The notes: generated from the sequence alone by a model not told the origin. Positions 43,322-52,684 are shown, numbered from the stretch's first letter. The stretch is DNA of 64,000 nt from Acidobacteriaceae bacterium (GCA_003165075.1 PLSM01000095.1:39681-103680); one strand, 5' to 3'. Numbers and translations: made by a program.

Positions 43322-46300
43322 CGCAAGACCTTGGAATTGCCGGGCGACTGGCACATACATTCATCAACTCCAAGCTAACGGTGCTCTTTATTGCCGCGTC
43401 ACTGGCCATCGGAATCTTCGCGGTGACCATCATTCCCCGCGAGGAAGAGCCGCAAATTCTAGTTCCTATGCTGGACATCGCCACTGTGATGCCGGGCGCA
43501 TCTCCGGCTGAGGTGGAAGAGCGTGTTACGCTGCCGATCGAGAACCTGGTACATCAGATCTCGGGTGTTGAATATGTGTACTCGACGTCGGCGCCAGGGC
43601 AGAGCCTTGTGATTGTGCGCTTTCTTGTGGGTACGCCGCAGGAAGATGCGCTGATCAAGGTTTATAGCAAGCTCTACTCGAACTTCGATCGCATGCCGCC
43701 CGGAGTTTCGCAGCCGCTGATCAAGGCCCGCTCCATTGACGACGTTCCAATTCTGGCCATGACGCTGTGGGGCGAGCATTACAGCGGCTATCAACTTCGC
43801 GCTATCGCGGACGAGATGCAACACAACATCGCGCAGATCTCCGATGTTTCGGAGACGACGATCATTGGCGGCCTGCCACGCACCATGCGCGTTGTGTTGA
43901 GTACGGAAAAGCTGAGTGCCTACGGCCTATCGCCTATGGCAATCGTTGGGCATTTGCAAGCCGCAAATGCCAGCGTGCAGGCTGGTAACTTCTCTGATAA
44001 CAATCAGGATGTTCGAGTAGACGCGGGCAACCTCTTCACCCGCCGCGAGGATCTGGAAGCCGTGGTCGTAGGCGTGGTTCGCGGGCATCCTGTGTATCTG
44101 CGCGACGTGGCCGGCAAGATTGTCGATGGCGCTGCGGAGCCCTCGGACTATGTGGTCTACGGTACGACGAACGCAGGTGCCACGGCATCGCAGGGTGCGC
44201 GCCAGTACCCGGCCGTGACGATTACCGTGGCCAAGCGCAAGGGGACGAATGCCACCGATATTTCGAATGCCGTGCTCAAGCGCGTGCATCAGATGCAGGG
44301 CGTGACCATTCCAAGCGACGTGATGGTAACCACCACACGGAATTACGGAGAGACGGCGAAAAACAAGTCGGACGAATTGCTTGAGCATCTCCTGTTGGCC
44401 ACGTTGTCCGTGACTCTCCTCGTTGCCCTCTTCCTGGGTTGGCGCGAATCGGGCGTGGTGCTGCTGGCAATCCCAGTCACACTTGCGCTCACCATGTCGG
44501 TGTTTTACTTCCTGGGCTACACCATCAACCGCGTTACGCTGTTTGCGTTGATCTTCTCAATCGGCATTCTTGTCGATGACGCCATTGTCGTGGTCGAAAA
44601 CATGGTGCGCCACTTCCGGTTGCCGGAGAATCACGGCCGGCCGATGAGTGAAGTCGCGGTCGAAGCAGTTGCAGAAGTTGGAAATCCAACCATTCTAGCC
44701 ACTTTCGCCGTGATCGCCGCGGTACTGCCAATGGCGTTTGTCCGCGGCCTGATGGGCCCATACATGCGTCCCATCCCGGTGGGTGCATCGGCAGCCATGC
44801 TCTTCTCACTGCTGGTTGCATTTGTAGTTTCGCCCTGGGCAGCTCTCCGGCTCGTTGGCAGGCATCTGAAAGGGGCCAAAATGCTGGAGCCAGAGACCGA
44901 GAACTGGCGCACCAGACTCTATCGCCGCATCATGACTCCTCTGATTCAATCCACGAGGAATCGTGTTCTGTTTTTCATTGGAGTTCTGGTGCTGTTTCTG
45001 GTCTCAGCGGCGCTGGTGCCGATGGGGCTTGTGAAAGTAAAGATGCTGCCATTTGACAACAAAAGCGAATTGCAAGTGGTGATCAATATGCCCGATGGCA
45101 CACCGCTGGAACAAACGGCGCGCGTGGCACAGGCGTTGGGAGAAGAACTTGCGCGGCAGCCGGACGTGTTGAACTACCAGACCTACACCGGAACGTCCGG
45201 CCCGTATAACTTCAATGGATTGGTGCGCCACTACTACATGCGCCGCCAGCCGAATCAGGCCGACATTCAAGTCAATCTGTTGCCTGCCAAGCAACGCAGC
45301 GTGCAGAGCCATGCGATTGCAAAACGCCTTCGTCCGTTGCTCGACGCAGTCGGTAACGCATATGGCGCGCGCATTCAAGTTAGCGAGGTTCCACCGGGGC
45401 CGCCAGTAGTGCAGACCTTGGTGGCCGAGGTTTACGGTCCAGACCTGGCTGGTCAGACCCAGGTTGCACAGCAGATCAAAACCATCTTTCAGCACACTCC
45501 GGGGGTGGTTGACACCGACTGGTATGTCGAAGACCAGGAACCGAGACTTGTGATGCGCGTGGATGAAGTCAAGGCTGCCGAGCACGGCATCGCAGTCTCC
45601 GACGTGGCTCATGCGCTGGCGCTTGCGATCTCGGGAACCGAGGTCGGCCTCGTCCACGACCAGGCCGCGCGGGAGCCTGTGCCCGCGATCGTGGAGCTTG
45701 ACCGCGCGGACCGCTCTTCAGAGCAGGGGTTGGAGAGCATCCGCTTGCCCGGCGCCGATGGTGGCATGGTCTCGTTGCGCGAGTTGGTCACCGCCGAGCA
45801 CAAGACAATTGAGCCAAGCATTTATCACAAGAATTTGCGCCGCGTGGTGTATGTCACCGGAGACGTGGCTGGGGCGGTCGAAAGCCCTGTCTACGCCATC
45901 CTGAAGATGAACAAGGACCTCGACCATCTCATCCTTCCGGCCGGCTACACGCTGGTCCGCTATAATGCATCGATGCCGCAGTCAACAGACCACTACTCGA
46001 TGAAGTGGGACGGTGAATGGCACATCACGATCGAGGTCTTCCGCGACATGGGCCTTGCATTCGCCGCTGTGCTGGTACTCATCTATGTGCTTGTGGTGGG
46101 ATGGTTCCGCTCCTTCATCGTCCCGCTGATTATCATGGCGCCGATTCCACTGACCCTCGTCGGTATCATGCCTGCTCACGCCATGCTGGGCGCCTTCTTT
46201 ACGGCAACTTCGATGATTGGCTTCATTGCAGGCGCCGGCATCATCGTGCGCAACTCGATCATCCTTGTTGACTTCATCGAGCTTCGCATTCGCCAGGGTA

Positions 46301-46575
46301 TGCCTTTGGCCGAGGCAGTGATCGATGCAGGCGCAACGCGGTTCCGCCCCATGCTCTTGACCGCAGCCGCTGTCGTAGTTGGCGCAAGCGTGATTCTTAC
46401 CGACCCCATCTTTCAGGGGCTGGCCTTGTCGCTGATTGCGGGAGCTGTTGCTTCTACATTTCTCTCGTGGCCCACCATTCCAGTGCTTTACTACATGGTT
46501 CACTCTGGGCGCCAGTCCCAACCTCAACCTGAAACCGGGCTTCAATCGAAAGCAGAAGATGGAGATTCCCTATGA
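43318..46575 (+). CDS. RND efflux inner-membrane permease, system 1
   Basis: The 1085-residue protein has RND two-fold topology with 12 expected helices. N-terminal: LTVLFIAASLAIGIFAVTII, the porter motif VEERVTLPIENLVHQISGVE and helix IV with GILVDDAIVVVENMVRH, where the two adjacent Asp residues of the proton relay are kept. The C-terminal half has GAGIIVRNSIILVDFIELRI, with Arg at the place of the usual relay Lys. Substrate cannot be told; the family includes drug and hydrophobe exporters. It overlaps a DUF2892 gene. Confidence 0.94.
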   Translation: MTQDLGIAGRLAHTFINSKLTVLFIAASLAIGIFAVTIIPREEEPQILVPMLDIATVMPGASPAEVEERVTLPIENLVHQISGVEYVYSTSAPGQSLVIVRFLVGTPQEDALIKVYSKLYSNFDRMPPGVSQPLIKARSIDDVPILAMTLWGEHYSGYQLRAIADEMQHNIAQISDVSETTIIGGLPRTMRVVLSTEKLSAYGLSPMAIVGHLQAANASVQAGNFSDNNQDVRVDAGNLFTRREDLEAVVVGVVRGHPVYLRDVAGKIVDGAAEPSDYVVYGTTNAGATASQGARQYPAVTITVAKRKGTNATDISNAVLKRVHQMQGVTIPSDVMVTTTRNYGETAKNKSDELLEHLLLATLSVTLLVALFLGWRESGVVLLAIPVTLALTMSVFYFLGYTINRVTLFALIFSIGILVDDAIVVVENMVRHFRLPENHGRPMSEVAVEAVAEVGNPTILATFAVIAAVLPMAFVRGLMGPYMRPIPVGASAAMLFSLLVAFVVSPWAALRLVGRHLKGAKMLEPETENWRTRLYRRIMTPLIQSTRNRVLFFIGVLVLFLVSAALVPMGLVKVKMLPFDNKSELQVVINMPDGTPLEQTARVAQALGEELARQPDVLNYQTYTGTSGPYNFNGLVRHYYMRRQPNQADIQVNLLPAKQRSVQSHAIAKRLRPLLDAVGNAYGARIQVSEVPPGPPVVQTLVAEVYGPDLAGQTQVAQQIKTIFQHTPGVVDTDWYVEDQEPRLVMRVDEVKAAEHGIAVSDVAHALALAISGTEVGLVHDQAAREPVPAIVELDRADRSSEQGLESIRLPGADGGMVSLRELVTAEHKTIEPSIYHKNLRRVVYVTGDVAGAVESPVYAILKMNKDLDHLILPAGYTLVRYNASMPQSTDHYSMKWDGEWHITIEVFRDMGLAFAAVLVLIYVLVVGWFRSFIVPLIIMAPIPLTLVGIMPAHAMLGAFFTATSMIGFIAGAGIIVRNSIILVDFIELRIRQGMPLAEAVIDAGATRFRPMLLTAAAVVVGASVILTDPIFQGLALSLIAGAVASTFLSWPTIPVLYYMVHSGRQSQPQPETGLQSKAEDGDSL

Positions 46576-46781
46576 CAGTCGAACGCGGTGTGCGCCTGAT
46601 GGCAGGCGTTATGGTGCTGTTGTCGCTTGCTCTTGCACATTTCTTTTCCCTCTACTGGCTCTGGCTGACGGTTTTCGTTGGGGTAAACCTGTTGCAGTCG
46701 GCATTCACAAATTGGTGTCCGGCCATGAACATCCTGCGCGCCGTGGGCCTGAAGGATGTTGGCTGTGGCATTGCCAAGTGA
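46572..46781 (+). CDS. DUF2892-family small membrane protein
   Basis: The 69-residue protein has two hydrophobic helices (VRLMAGVMVLLSLALAHFFS and a WLWLTVFVGVNLLQSAFTNW-type second helix) and the DUF2892/YgaP-like motif NWCPAMNILRAVGLKD. It overlaps the RND pump gene by four bases. DUF2892 proteins often occur with rhodanese and RND genes; the biochemical role is not known. Confidence 0.85.
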   Translation: MTVERGVRLMAGVMVLLSLALAHFFSLYWLWLTVFVGVNLLQSAFTNWCPAMNILRAVGLKDVGCGIAK

Positions 46782-46798
46782 GAGGGAGTCATGCAGCC

Positions 46799-47089
46799 AT
46801 GACGCCGCGGAAAGCAGTCGGGTCAAACAAGTCGCCTCGAAATCAAGGCGACCAGCTCAAGGACGAGGTCTACCGCCAAATGTTTCGATTGGAGGAAAAC
46901 CGTCCTGGCGCCGAGATGGGGCTTGCACTTGCCTTGGTGCGCGCATGGCTGACCTCAGATTCCAAGCCTGAAAGCGGCGAAGAGCGAGATTGGCTAAAGA
47001 AGGTGTCTTCAATCTGCCTTCAGATGATCGAGACAGCTTTGAAAGCCGGTGTTACAACGATCCCCTGTGCGAAGGACCATTCTTGCTGA
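46799..47089 (+). CDS. Hypothetical protein downstream of efflux operon 1
   Basis: The 96-residue, polar, mainly helical product (LKDEVYRQMFRLEENRPGAE, WLKKVSSICLQMIETALKAG) resembles no family I know. ATG 46799 is chosen because GAGGGAG lies about 11 bases upstream. It ends with Cys and His residues (IPCAKDHSC). It is probably the last gene of the efflux operon. Confidence 0.55.
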   Translation: MTPRKAVGSNKSPRNQGDQLKDEVYRQMFRLEENRPGAEMGLALALVRAWLTSDSKPESGEERDWLKKVSSICLQMIETALKAGVTTIPCAKDHSC

Positions 47090-47185
47090 ATGTTCGGCGC
47101 AGTGGATCGAAGAGTCTCAAGGAAGAAGGGGCTCTATTCACGACGCAGGAGAATATACTGATCTTGCACACGACGATCCCTTGCG

Positions 47186-48091
47186 ATGCGACCTGAACTG
47201 ATCCGAGCCACAGACCTCTTGCGCCGCAACACTCCGGAAGCTGTCGAAGAGGCTATCGGATTGCTGCAGAATACGGTCTATTCCTTCAGCATGAAGGTCT
47301 GCGGGCATCCGGAGGATGCGGAAGACACCATGCAGGAGGTGCTCTCCCGCTCCATTGGGCACCTTGCCAAAATCCAGACTCCACAGCAGATGGCCGTCTG
47401 GCTTTACACCGTCACTAGAAACCGATGCTGGCGCATGCGACGCAAGCCTGCCCACACCCCGGCAAACGTCCTCTCGCTCGACGAGTTGATGCCGGACGAT
47501 GCAGAATTGGGGCGAATGCTGCAGGATGCCGCGAAGGGACCGGAAGGCGAACTCCTGGCCGCCGAGCAGCACCATCTGCTGCATCAGGCGATTTTGCGCA
47601 TCGCGGCGCCGTTGCGTATTGTCCTTGTGCTTCACGATATGGAAGAGTTGACGACCGAGCAGGTTGCGCAGATTCTCTCACTTAAGCAGGGAACGGTTCG
47701 GATTCGGCTTCATCGGGCACGTCTAAGCGTGCGCAAAGAGATGAACCAACTCCTGAGGGGTACTCCTGAACATCCGGAGAATGCTAAGCGCCTCATGAAG
47801 ATGCCCAAGGGGGCCACGGCCAACGGTGCGCAACGTCCTTCTGAATGTCGCGATCTGTTCGCCAACCTCTCCGAATACCTGGATGGCAGAGTGGAACCGC
47901 TTACCTGCGAACGGATGCGCGAACATATCGAGGCATGCCCGTCCTGCGTGGCATTTCTGCGCGAATTGCGCACCGCCATCGATCGCTGCCGGTCCCTCGA
48001 GATTCCCTGTGACCCGGCTGTCGCGCCTCGATTGCGCTCCATCCTTACACGGGAATACCTGCGCATGCTGGTTCTGCCGGTCGCAAAATAA
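47186..48091 (+). CDS. ECF sigma factor fused to a zinc-finger anti-sigma-like domain
   Basis: The 301-residue protein starts with sigma region 2 (HPEDAEDTMQEVLSRSIGHL, AVWLYTVTRNRCWRMRRKPA) and region 4 (LVLHDMEELTTEQVAQILSL with KQGTVRIRLHRARLSVRKEM). The last ~80 residues resemble a zf-HC2 anti-sigma domain: ECRDLFANLSEYLDG and REHIEACPSCVAFLREL, i.e. His-x3-Cys-x2-Cys. The fusion places sigma factor and metal- or redox-sensing brake in one chain. It lies between the efflux operon and the OsmC gene, which share an upstream element it might recognise. Confidence 0.85.
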   Translation: MRPELIRATDLLRRNTPEAVEEAIGLLQNTVYSFSMKVCGHPEDAEDTMQEVLSRSIGHLAKIQTPQQMAVWLYTVTRNRCWRMRRKPAHTPANVLSLDELMPDDAELGRMLQDAAKGPEGELLAAEQHHLLHQAILRIAAPLRIVLVLHDMEELTTEQVAQILSLKQGTVRIRLHRARLSVRKEMNQLLRGTPEHPENAKRLMKMPKGATANGAQRPSECRDLFANLSEYLDGRVEPLTCERMREHIEACPSCVAFLRELRTAIDRCRSLEIPCDPAVAPRLRSILTREYLRMLVLPVAK

Positions 48092-48104
48092 ACACCCGCG
48101 ATTC

Positions 48105-48137
48105 TGTAACGAATCGCCGCTTTCGTGACTTTCTTCT
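48105..48137 (+). promoter_or_regulatory. Shared promoter/operator element upstream of the OsmC gene
   Basis: TGTAACGAA (48105-48113), nine bases, TCGTGACTTT (48123-48132), one base, TTCT. It is the second copy of the element at 40786-40818, with the same spacing. It starts 14 bases after the ECF sigma gene and ends 19 bases before the OsmC ATG, so transcription must start in or near it. Confidence 0.6.
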
Positions 48138-48156
48138 TATGGAAGAGGAAACCATA

Positions 48157-48573
48157 ATGGAAGTAAAAATTACTCATCTCGACAAGGTTAAATTTGCGAT
48201 TCATTCGCGATCACACTCCATTATTTGCGACCAGCCGACAGAGAACGGTGGCGAAGACTCTGGCATGACACCTCCGGAGTTGTTGCTCGCGTCGCTGGGG
48301 TCTTGCGCGGCTTTCTATGCGATGCAGTATCTGAAAACACGCAATCTCGCGGAAACAGGCGTGGAGGTCACAGTGACCGCCGAAAAGCTGAAACAGCCTG
48401 CCCGCGTCGGCAACTTCCGCGTGCATGTTGTGTGCCCCGTCTCTCTTACTGAAGAACAGACTGAGGGGCTCATGCGCTCCGTGCACCACTGCCTGGTTCA
48501 CAACACGCTCTTGACGCCACCGGAGATCAAGATCGAGTTGGCCATATCCGAACTTGCTGTGGCCCGCAGCTGA
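48157..48573 (+). CDS. OsmC-family peroxiredoxin-like protein
   Basis: The 138-residue protein keeps the two OsmC cysteines in LLASLGSCAAFYAMQYL and MRSVHHCLVHNTLL, and the TPPELLLASLG motif. OsmC/YhfA proteins reduce organic hydroperoxides with a Cys pair. ATG 48157 is preferred to 48139 because GAGGAAA precedes it and the upstream promoter element ends close by. It is probably under the same control as efflux operon 1. Confidence 0.9.
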   Translation: MEVKITHLDKVKFAIHSRSHSIICDQPTENGGEDSGMTPPELLLASLGSCAAFYAMQYLKTRNLAETGVEVTVTAEKLKQPARVGNFRVHVVCPVSLTEEQTEGLMRSVHHCLVHNTLLTPPEIKIELAISELAVARS

Positions 48574-48648
48574 CATCCCACACCGATTCAGACCGCTCCT
48601 GGAACGGTGCCCGCGCAGATCGGCGCGTGTCAGTGTTTTAATCATCGA

Positions 48649-49587
48649 ATGGCGAGCCTCGAAAATTTCCGTCTCGTAGTCTTCCGGGCAGTTGCGGAGC
48701 AGCTCAGCTTCCGCAAGGCCGCTGAAGAACTGTATCTTACGCAGCCCGCGGTGAGCCTCCAGATCAAGGCGCTGGAGGAGGATGTCGGTGTTCAACTCTT
48801 TGATCGCACGGGTGCGCACATCACGCTAACGGCTGCAGGACATGTTCTTCTTGGCTATTGTGAACAGGTCAAGACGCTTCTCGCCCAAGCTGAGCGCGAG
48901 ATTGCGGCATTGAGCGGTGAACATGTTGGGCAACTGGCGCTGGGCGCCTCTACAACCATTGCCCAATATGTGCTGCCTCGGCTCCTGGGAGAGTTTTGTC
49001 GAGAACATCCTCGTGTTCACCCCACGCTGGTCAGCGGCAACACGGAGCACATCGTAGAAGCCGTGGAGAAGCAGAAGATTTCGCTGGGGTTCATCGAGGG
49101 CCCGGCGCGCAGCCGGGAGGTCAAGACAGAGCCATTTCTTGAGGATGAACTGGTGCTTATCGCGTCCACTGCGCACGAGTGGGCCGAGCGCACTTCGGTC
49201 TGCTGTTCTGAAATCGCCTCAATTCCGCTGCTGATGCGGGAGCGCGGATCAGGCACGCGGCATGTGATTGAATTGGCGCTGGAGCGGCAAGGCGTCAAGC
49301 GGAATTCGATGCACATCGTGATGGAACTCGATTCGACCGAAGCCATCAAATCCGCCGTGGAAGCTGGGCTGGGGGTCGGATTCGTCTCCCGCTGGGCAAT
49401 TGCGAAAGACCTGAGACTCGGTAACAACTTCAAGATTGTCGAGGTCGAAGGGTTGACGATCAAGCGCCAATTCCTGGTTGCTTGCGCAACCGGCCCAGAG
49501 TCGCAAGGGCTGGCCCTTGAATTCCGCAGGTTTCTAATTGCGCGTGCAGGCATGCAGAGAATTGTGGCCGGAACCAGACGACCATGA
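48649..49587 (+). CDS. LysR-family regulator (YeiE/CysB-like)
   Basis: The N-terminal helix-turn-helix (LSFRKAAEELYLTQPAVSLQ, IKALEEDVGVQLFDRTGAHI) is followed by a periplasmic-binding-like effector domain with the CysB/YeiE-type GHVGQLALGASTTIAQYVLP motif (about residue 90). Length is 312 residues. It lies immediately upstream of a YeiH-type exporter, the usual YeiE-YeiH neighbourhood, and probably controls that gene. Confidence 0.9.
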   Translation: MASLENFRLVVFRAVAEQLSFRKAAEELYLTQPAVSLQIKALEEDVGVQLFDRTGAHITLTAAGHVLLGYCEQVKTLLAQAEREIAALSGEHVGQLALGASTTIAQYVLPRLLGEFCREHPRVHPTLVSGNTEHIVEAVEKQKISLGFIEGPARSREVKTEPFLEDELVLIASTAHEWAERTSVCCSEIASIPLLMRERGSGTRHVIELALERQGVKRNSMHIVMELDSTEAIKSAVEAGLGVGFVSRWAIAKDLRLGNNFKIVEVEGLTIKRQFLVACATGPESQGLALEFRRFLIARAGMQRIVAGTRRP

Positions 49588-49669
49588 CTTGCCGGGCTCA
49601 TAAGATTGGCAAATAGGCCATGATTACTTCTGCTTGGACGGTGACGCGTTCTTCGGGAACACTGGATGT

Positions 49670-50590
49670 GTGACTAAGAACGTATTCTTCATAGGCTTGA
49701 TTATTGCGGCAAGCGGCCTGGTATCACCGCCAATTGCTTTAGCCGGCGGTCTCATCTATGGATTCACCTTCGTTCATCCCTTTCATCTTGAGGCAAAGCA
49801 GTTATCGAAGTTGCTGCTGCAGGCATCTGTGGTGGGGCTCGGATTCGGCATGGATCTGCAGCAGGTTATGCAGGCGGGCCGCTCCGGATTCATCTATACC
49901 GCGGGAAGCATCAGCATCGCTCTGCTCCTGGGTTGGGGGTTGGGACGACTCTTGAGGGTAAAGCAGAGAATCTCGTATCTCATCTCGGCCGGCACAGCCA
50001 TCTGCGGCGGCAGCGCTATTGCGGCGATTGCCCCAATCACCAATGCAAGCCAGGAAGAGATTGCCGTCTCGCTCGGAACGGTTTTCGTGCTGAACTCGGT
50101 TGCCTTGCTGACGTTTCCGGTAATCGGAACAGTGCTGCACATGACGCAGACGCAGTTTGGCCTGTGGTCGGCGCTGGCGATTCATGACATAAGTTCAGTC
50201 GTCGGTGCAACAGCGAAGTACGGAGCGGTGGCTCTTGCCGTCGGCACGACCGTTAAGCTCGCCCGCGCTCTATGGATCGTGCCGCTTTCGGTTGGAACCG
50301 CAATGGCAAACAAGAGCAAGGCGCGTGTCCAATGGCCCTGGTTCATTCTCTTCTTCTGCCTGGCGGCGGTCGCCAACACTTACGTTCATATCTTCCAGCC
50401 CGCGTATCCGGTTCTGAAGCATCTTGGCGTTATCGGTCTGACTGTCACGCTCTACTTGATCGGAACGGGGCTCTCCATGAAGACTCTCCGCGAAGTTGGC
50501 CTTCGACCGTTCCTTCAGGGGGTCCTTCTCTGGCTATTCGTGGCCGTGGGATCGCTTTCTCTTATCCTCAGCGGGTGGATTCACCTTTAG
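49670..50590 (+). CDS. yeiH: YeiH-family (PSE) putative sulfate/sulfonate exporter
   Basis: The protein has about ten hydrophobic helices and the YeiH motif RISYLISAGTAICGGSAIAA, then SLGTVFVLNSVALLTFPVIG and WSALAIHDISSVVGATAKYG. GTG 49670 gives 306 residues; TTG 49634 is an alternative that adds twelve. The family is annotated as putative sulfate exporter; the substrate is not established. It is paired with the LysR gene upstream. Confidence 0.88.
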   Translation: MTKNVFFIGLIIAASGLVSPPIALAGGLIYGFTFVHPFHLEAKQLSKLLLQASVVGLGFGMDLQQVMQAGRSGFIYTAGSISIALLLGWGLGRLLRVKQRISYLISAGTAICGGSAIAAIAPITNASQEEIAVSLGTVFVLNSVALLTFPVIGTVLHMTQTQFGLWSALAIHDISSVVGATAKYGAVALAVGTTVKLARALWIVPLSVGTAMANKSKARVQWPWFILFFCLAAVANTYVHIFQPAYPVLKHLGVIGLTVTLYLIGTGLSMKTLREVGLRPFLQGVLLWLFVAVGSLSLILSGWIHL

Positions 50591-50618
50591 GGCCACCAGG
50601 TTCGGAGCAACCATAGGA

Positions 50619-50661
50619 ATTGGACGGCAAGGGCTTGTGCATTCATCGTGGCCCGTCCAAT
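50619..50661. repeat. Inverted repeat downstream of the yeiH gene
   Basis: ATTGGACGG (50619-50627) and CCGTCCAAT (50653-50661) are perfect complements with 25 bases between. There is no T-run, so it is a weak terminator candidate. A third copy of ATTGGACG occurs near 50713. Confidence 0.4.
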
Positions 50662-50849
50662 CGTGTACCATCTCAGCGACAGTTCACGTTAATCCTGCGC
50701 AGAATCCCTGAATTGGACGCTTCTTCTTATGAATGTGAGGGATATAAAATAGTAGAGCAACCTTCTTGTGTCGTTCTGATATCAAAGAAGATGAGGGTTC
50801 TTCCCCCGCTATGAAAGTTTGCTGCGAAAAATACTGCCCGCAGGCCTGA

Positions 50850-51260
50850 ATGAAAGTCCTGGTTTCCATGCATCGTTGGAGCATAAATCGTCAATTCAGT
50901 CGCATGTGCACACTCGTGTGCGTCGCTCTGGCGTTTTGCCTCTTTGCGTGGGGCCTGCAATATAAGCTTTCCTTGTACGATCCGCCCAAGGCAGCTTCTC
51001 ATCATGTTCCGACGGCAAAGCTGCTCTCGAAAAACGAGCAATCCAGTTCCACCGAAATCCCACTGGTAGTTCGGACTCGGACATCTACGAGAGTTATCTA
51101 CACCGTGCCTACGGCTGTCTTCTTCATTCTGTTGGTGGTCCTCAGCGTATCGAATCTGCCATTGTCAGGTCAGAGGCAGCAGCGCGCAAGTGGTTTGTCG
51201 CATTACCGTCGCGCTCACCAGAGAACCCACTTCGTTCGCCCACCTCCGGTTCTCGCCTAG
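50850..51260 (+). CDS. Hypothetical membrane protein
   Basis: The 136-residue product has two hydrophobic segments, MCTLVCVALAFCLFAWGLQY and VIYTVPTAVFFILLVVLSVS, separated by a ~50-residue polar loop, and a basic His/Arg-rich tail. No family is recognised. ATG 50871 is an alternative start. It precedes the second efflux operon by 137 bases on the same strand; whether they are linked is unknown. Confidence 0.55.
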   Translation: MKVLVSMHRWSINRQFSRMCTLVCVALAFCLFAWGLQYKLSLYDPPKAASHHVPTAKLLSKNEQSSSTEIPLVVRTRTSTRVIYTVPTAVFFILLVVLSVSNLPLSGQRQQRASGLSHYRRAHQRTHFVRPPPVLA

Positions 51261-51397
51261 CCATTCCCCTAAAGCCAATGCTGAAGTGTTCGATCAGGTT
51301 CAATGGTCGAATGCAGCGGGACGCATTCTCTGTTTGAGAACGTGTCCTGCCTTCGCTGACCATACAACCAAAAATCATTTAGAGGTGCATTCGAGAT

Positions 51398-52684
51398 ATG
51401 CGAAAGCGATCCTCCTCAATTCTCGTCGCGGGAATGATGTTTCCTGTCCTGGCCGCCATAGTTGCGTGCGATTTCAAGAGTCAACATCCCGGTGCGAACG
51501 CCGCAGAGATTCCATCGGCGAAAGTAGCTGCGGCAATGCGGGGAGACATTGCGCACACACTGAGCCTTGCCGGGCAATTCCAGCCTTACCAGGTGGTGGA
51601 TGTTCACCCGAAAGTGACTGGCTTCATGGTCAAGATCAACGTGGACATTGGCGACCGGGTGCGGAAGGGCGAGACCCTGGCTGTATTGGAAGTCCCGGAG
51701 TTGAATGCTCAGTTGAAGGGCACTGTTTTCGAGGTGGAGCGTGCAAAGGACGATCTGCTTCGCGCGCAGCATGAGATCAAGCGCGCTGAAGCGATCCATT
51801 CGGCGTTGCATGCGGACTATGAGAGATTGCTTGAGACATCAAAGGCACAACCAGGCTTGATTGCGCAGCAGGAACTGGATGATGCAGAGAGCAAGGACCT
51901 GTCTTCGGAGTCGCAAGTGGATGCGGCTAAGGCCGCCGCAGCCGGGGCGCAGCAGCATGCCGAGGTAGCCCATACGGACAACGACCGGGTGCAAGCGCTC
52001 CAGAACTACACCAACGTGGTGGCGCCACTGGACGGAGTCATCGTCTGGCGCTATGCCGATACTGGCGCGCTGATCCAGAGCGGCACCAACTCAAATGAAC
52101 AGGACATTCCGATCGTACGGCTCTCGCAGAGCGGCTTGTTGCGCCTGCGCATGCCAATCCCGGAGAACGATGTGCAGTTTGTTCATATTGGCGATCCGAT
52201 GCAGGTTCGCGTCGATGCTATAGGCCGTTCTTTCACGGGAAAAATCATGCGATTCACACGTGACGTGAACTTTGAAACGCGAACAATGGAGACCGAAATC
52301 GATGTTGAGAATAAGGATCTCTCGATCTCACCTGGCATGTATGCCAATACTGAAATGGAACTTGGGCATGCGGAGAAGGTGGTAACCATTCCTGTCGAGG
52401 CGCTGGTCCTCAAGGGCAACCAGGAGACCGTTTATCTGCTGGATGCGAGCAATCACATTCGCGCCCGCAATGTTGAAGTTGGACTGCGTGGATCGAGACT
52501 TGCGGAGATCAAGAGCGGGCTTGAGCCTGGGGACCGGGTGATTGTGGGCGCGCAGGACAAGTACAGCGAAGGCCAACAGGTTTCCCCGATCCTTACCCCG
52601 GAGCCGGCCTCCGATGTCATGCGTGAGGCGGGCGGCGTGATCGACATGAAAGCGGAAGAAGAGAGCAGCGGAGGTGCGAAGTAA
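51398..52684 (+). CDS. RND efflux periplasmic adaptor lipoprotein, system 2
   Basis: The 428-residue protein starts with a lipoprotein signal ending AIVAC. It has the adaptor halves VVDVHPKVTGFMVKINVDIG and YTNVVAPLDGVIVWRYADTG, a long alpha-hairpin (about 110-200), beta-barrel IPENDVQFVHIGDPMQVRVD and a membrane-proximal domain. It overlaps the pump gene by one base and acts as bridge in the tripartite pump. Confidence 0.92.
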   Translation: MRKRSSSILVAGMMFPVLAAIVACDFKSQHPGANAAEIPSAKVAAAMRGDIAHTLSLAGQFQPYQVVDVHPKVTGFMVKINVDIGDRVRKGETLAVLEVPELNAQLKGTVFEVERAKDDLLRAQHEIKRAEAIHSALHADYERLLETSKAQPGLIAQQELDDAESKDLSSESQVDAAKAAAAGAQQHAEVAHTDNDRVQALQNYTNVVAPLDGVIVWRYADTGALIQSGTNSNEQDIPIVRLSQSGLLRLRMPIPENDVQFVHIGDPMQVRVDAIGRSFTGKIMRFTRDVNFETRTMETEIDVENKDLSISPGMYANTEMELGHAEKVVTIPVEALVLKGNQETVYLLDASNHIRARNVEVGLRGSRLAEIKSGLEPGDRVIVGAQDKYSEGQQVSPILTPEPASDVMREAGGVIDMKAEEESSGGAK

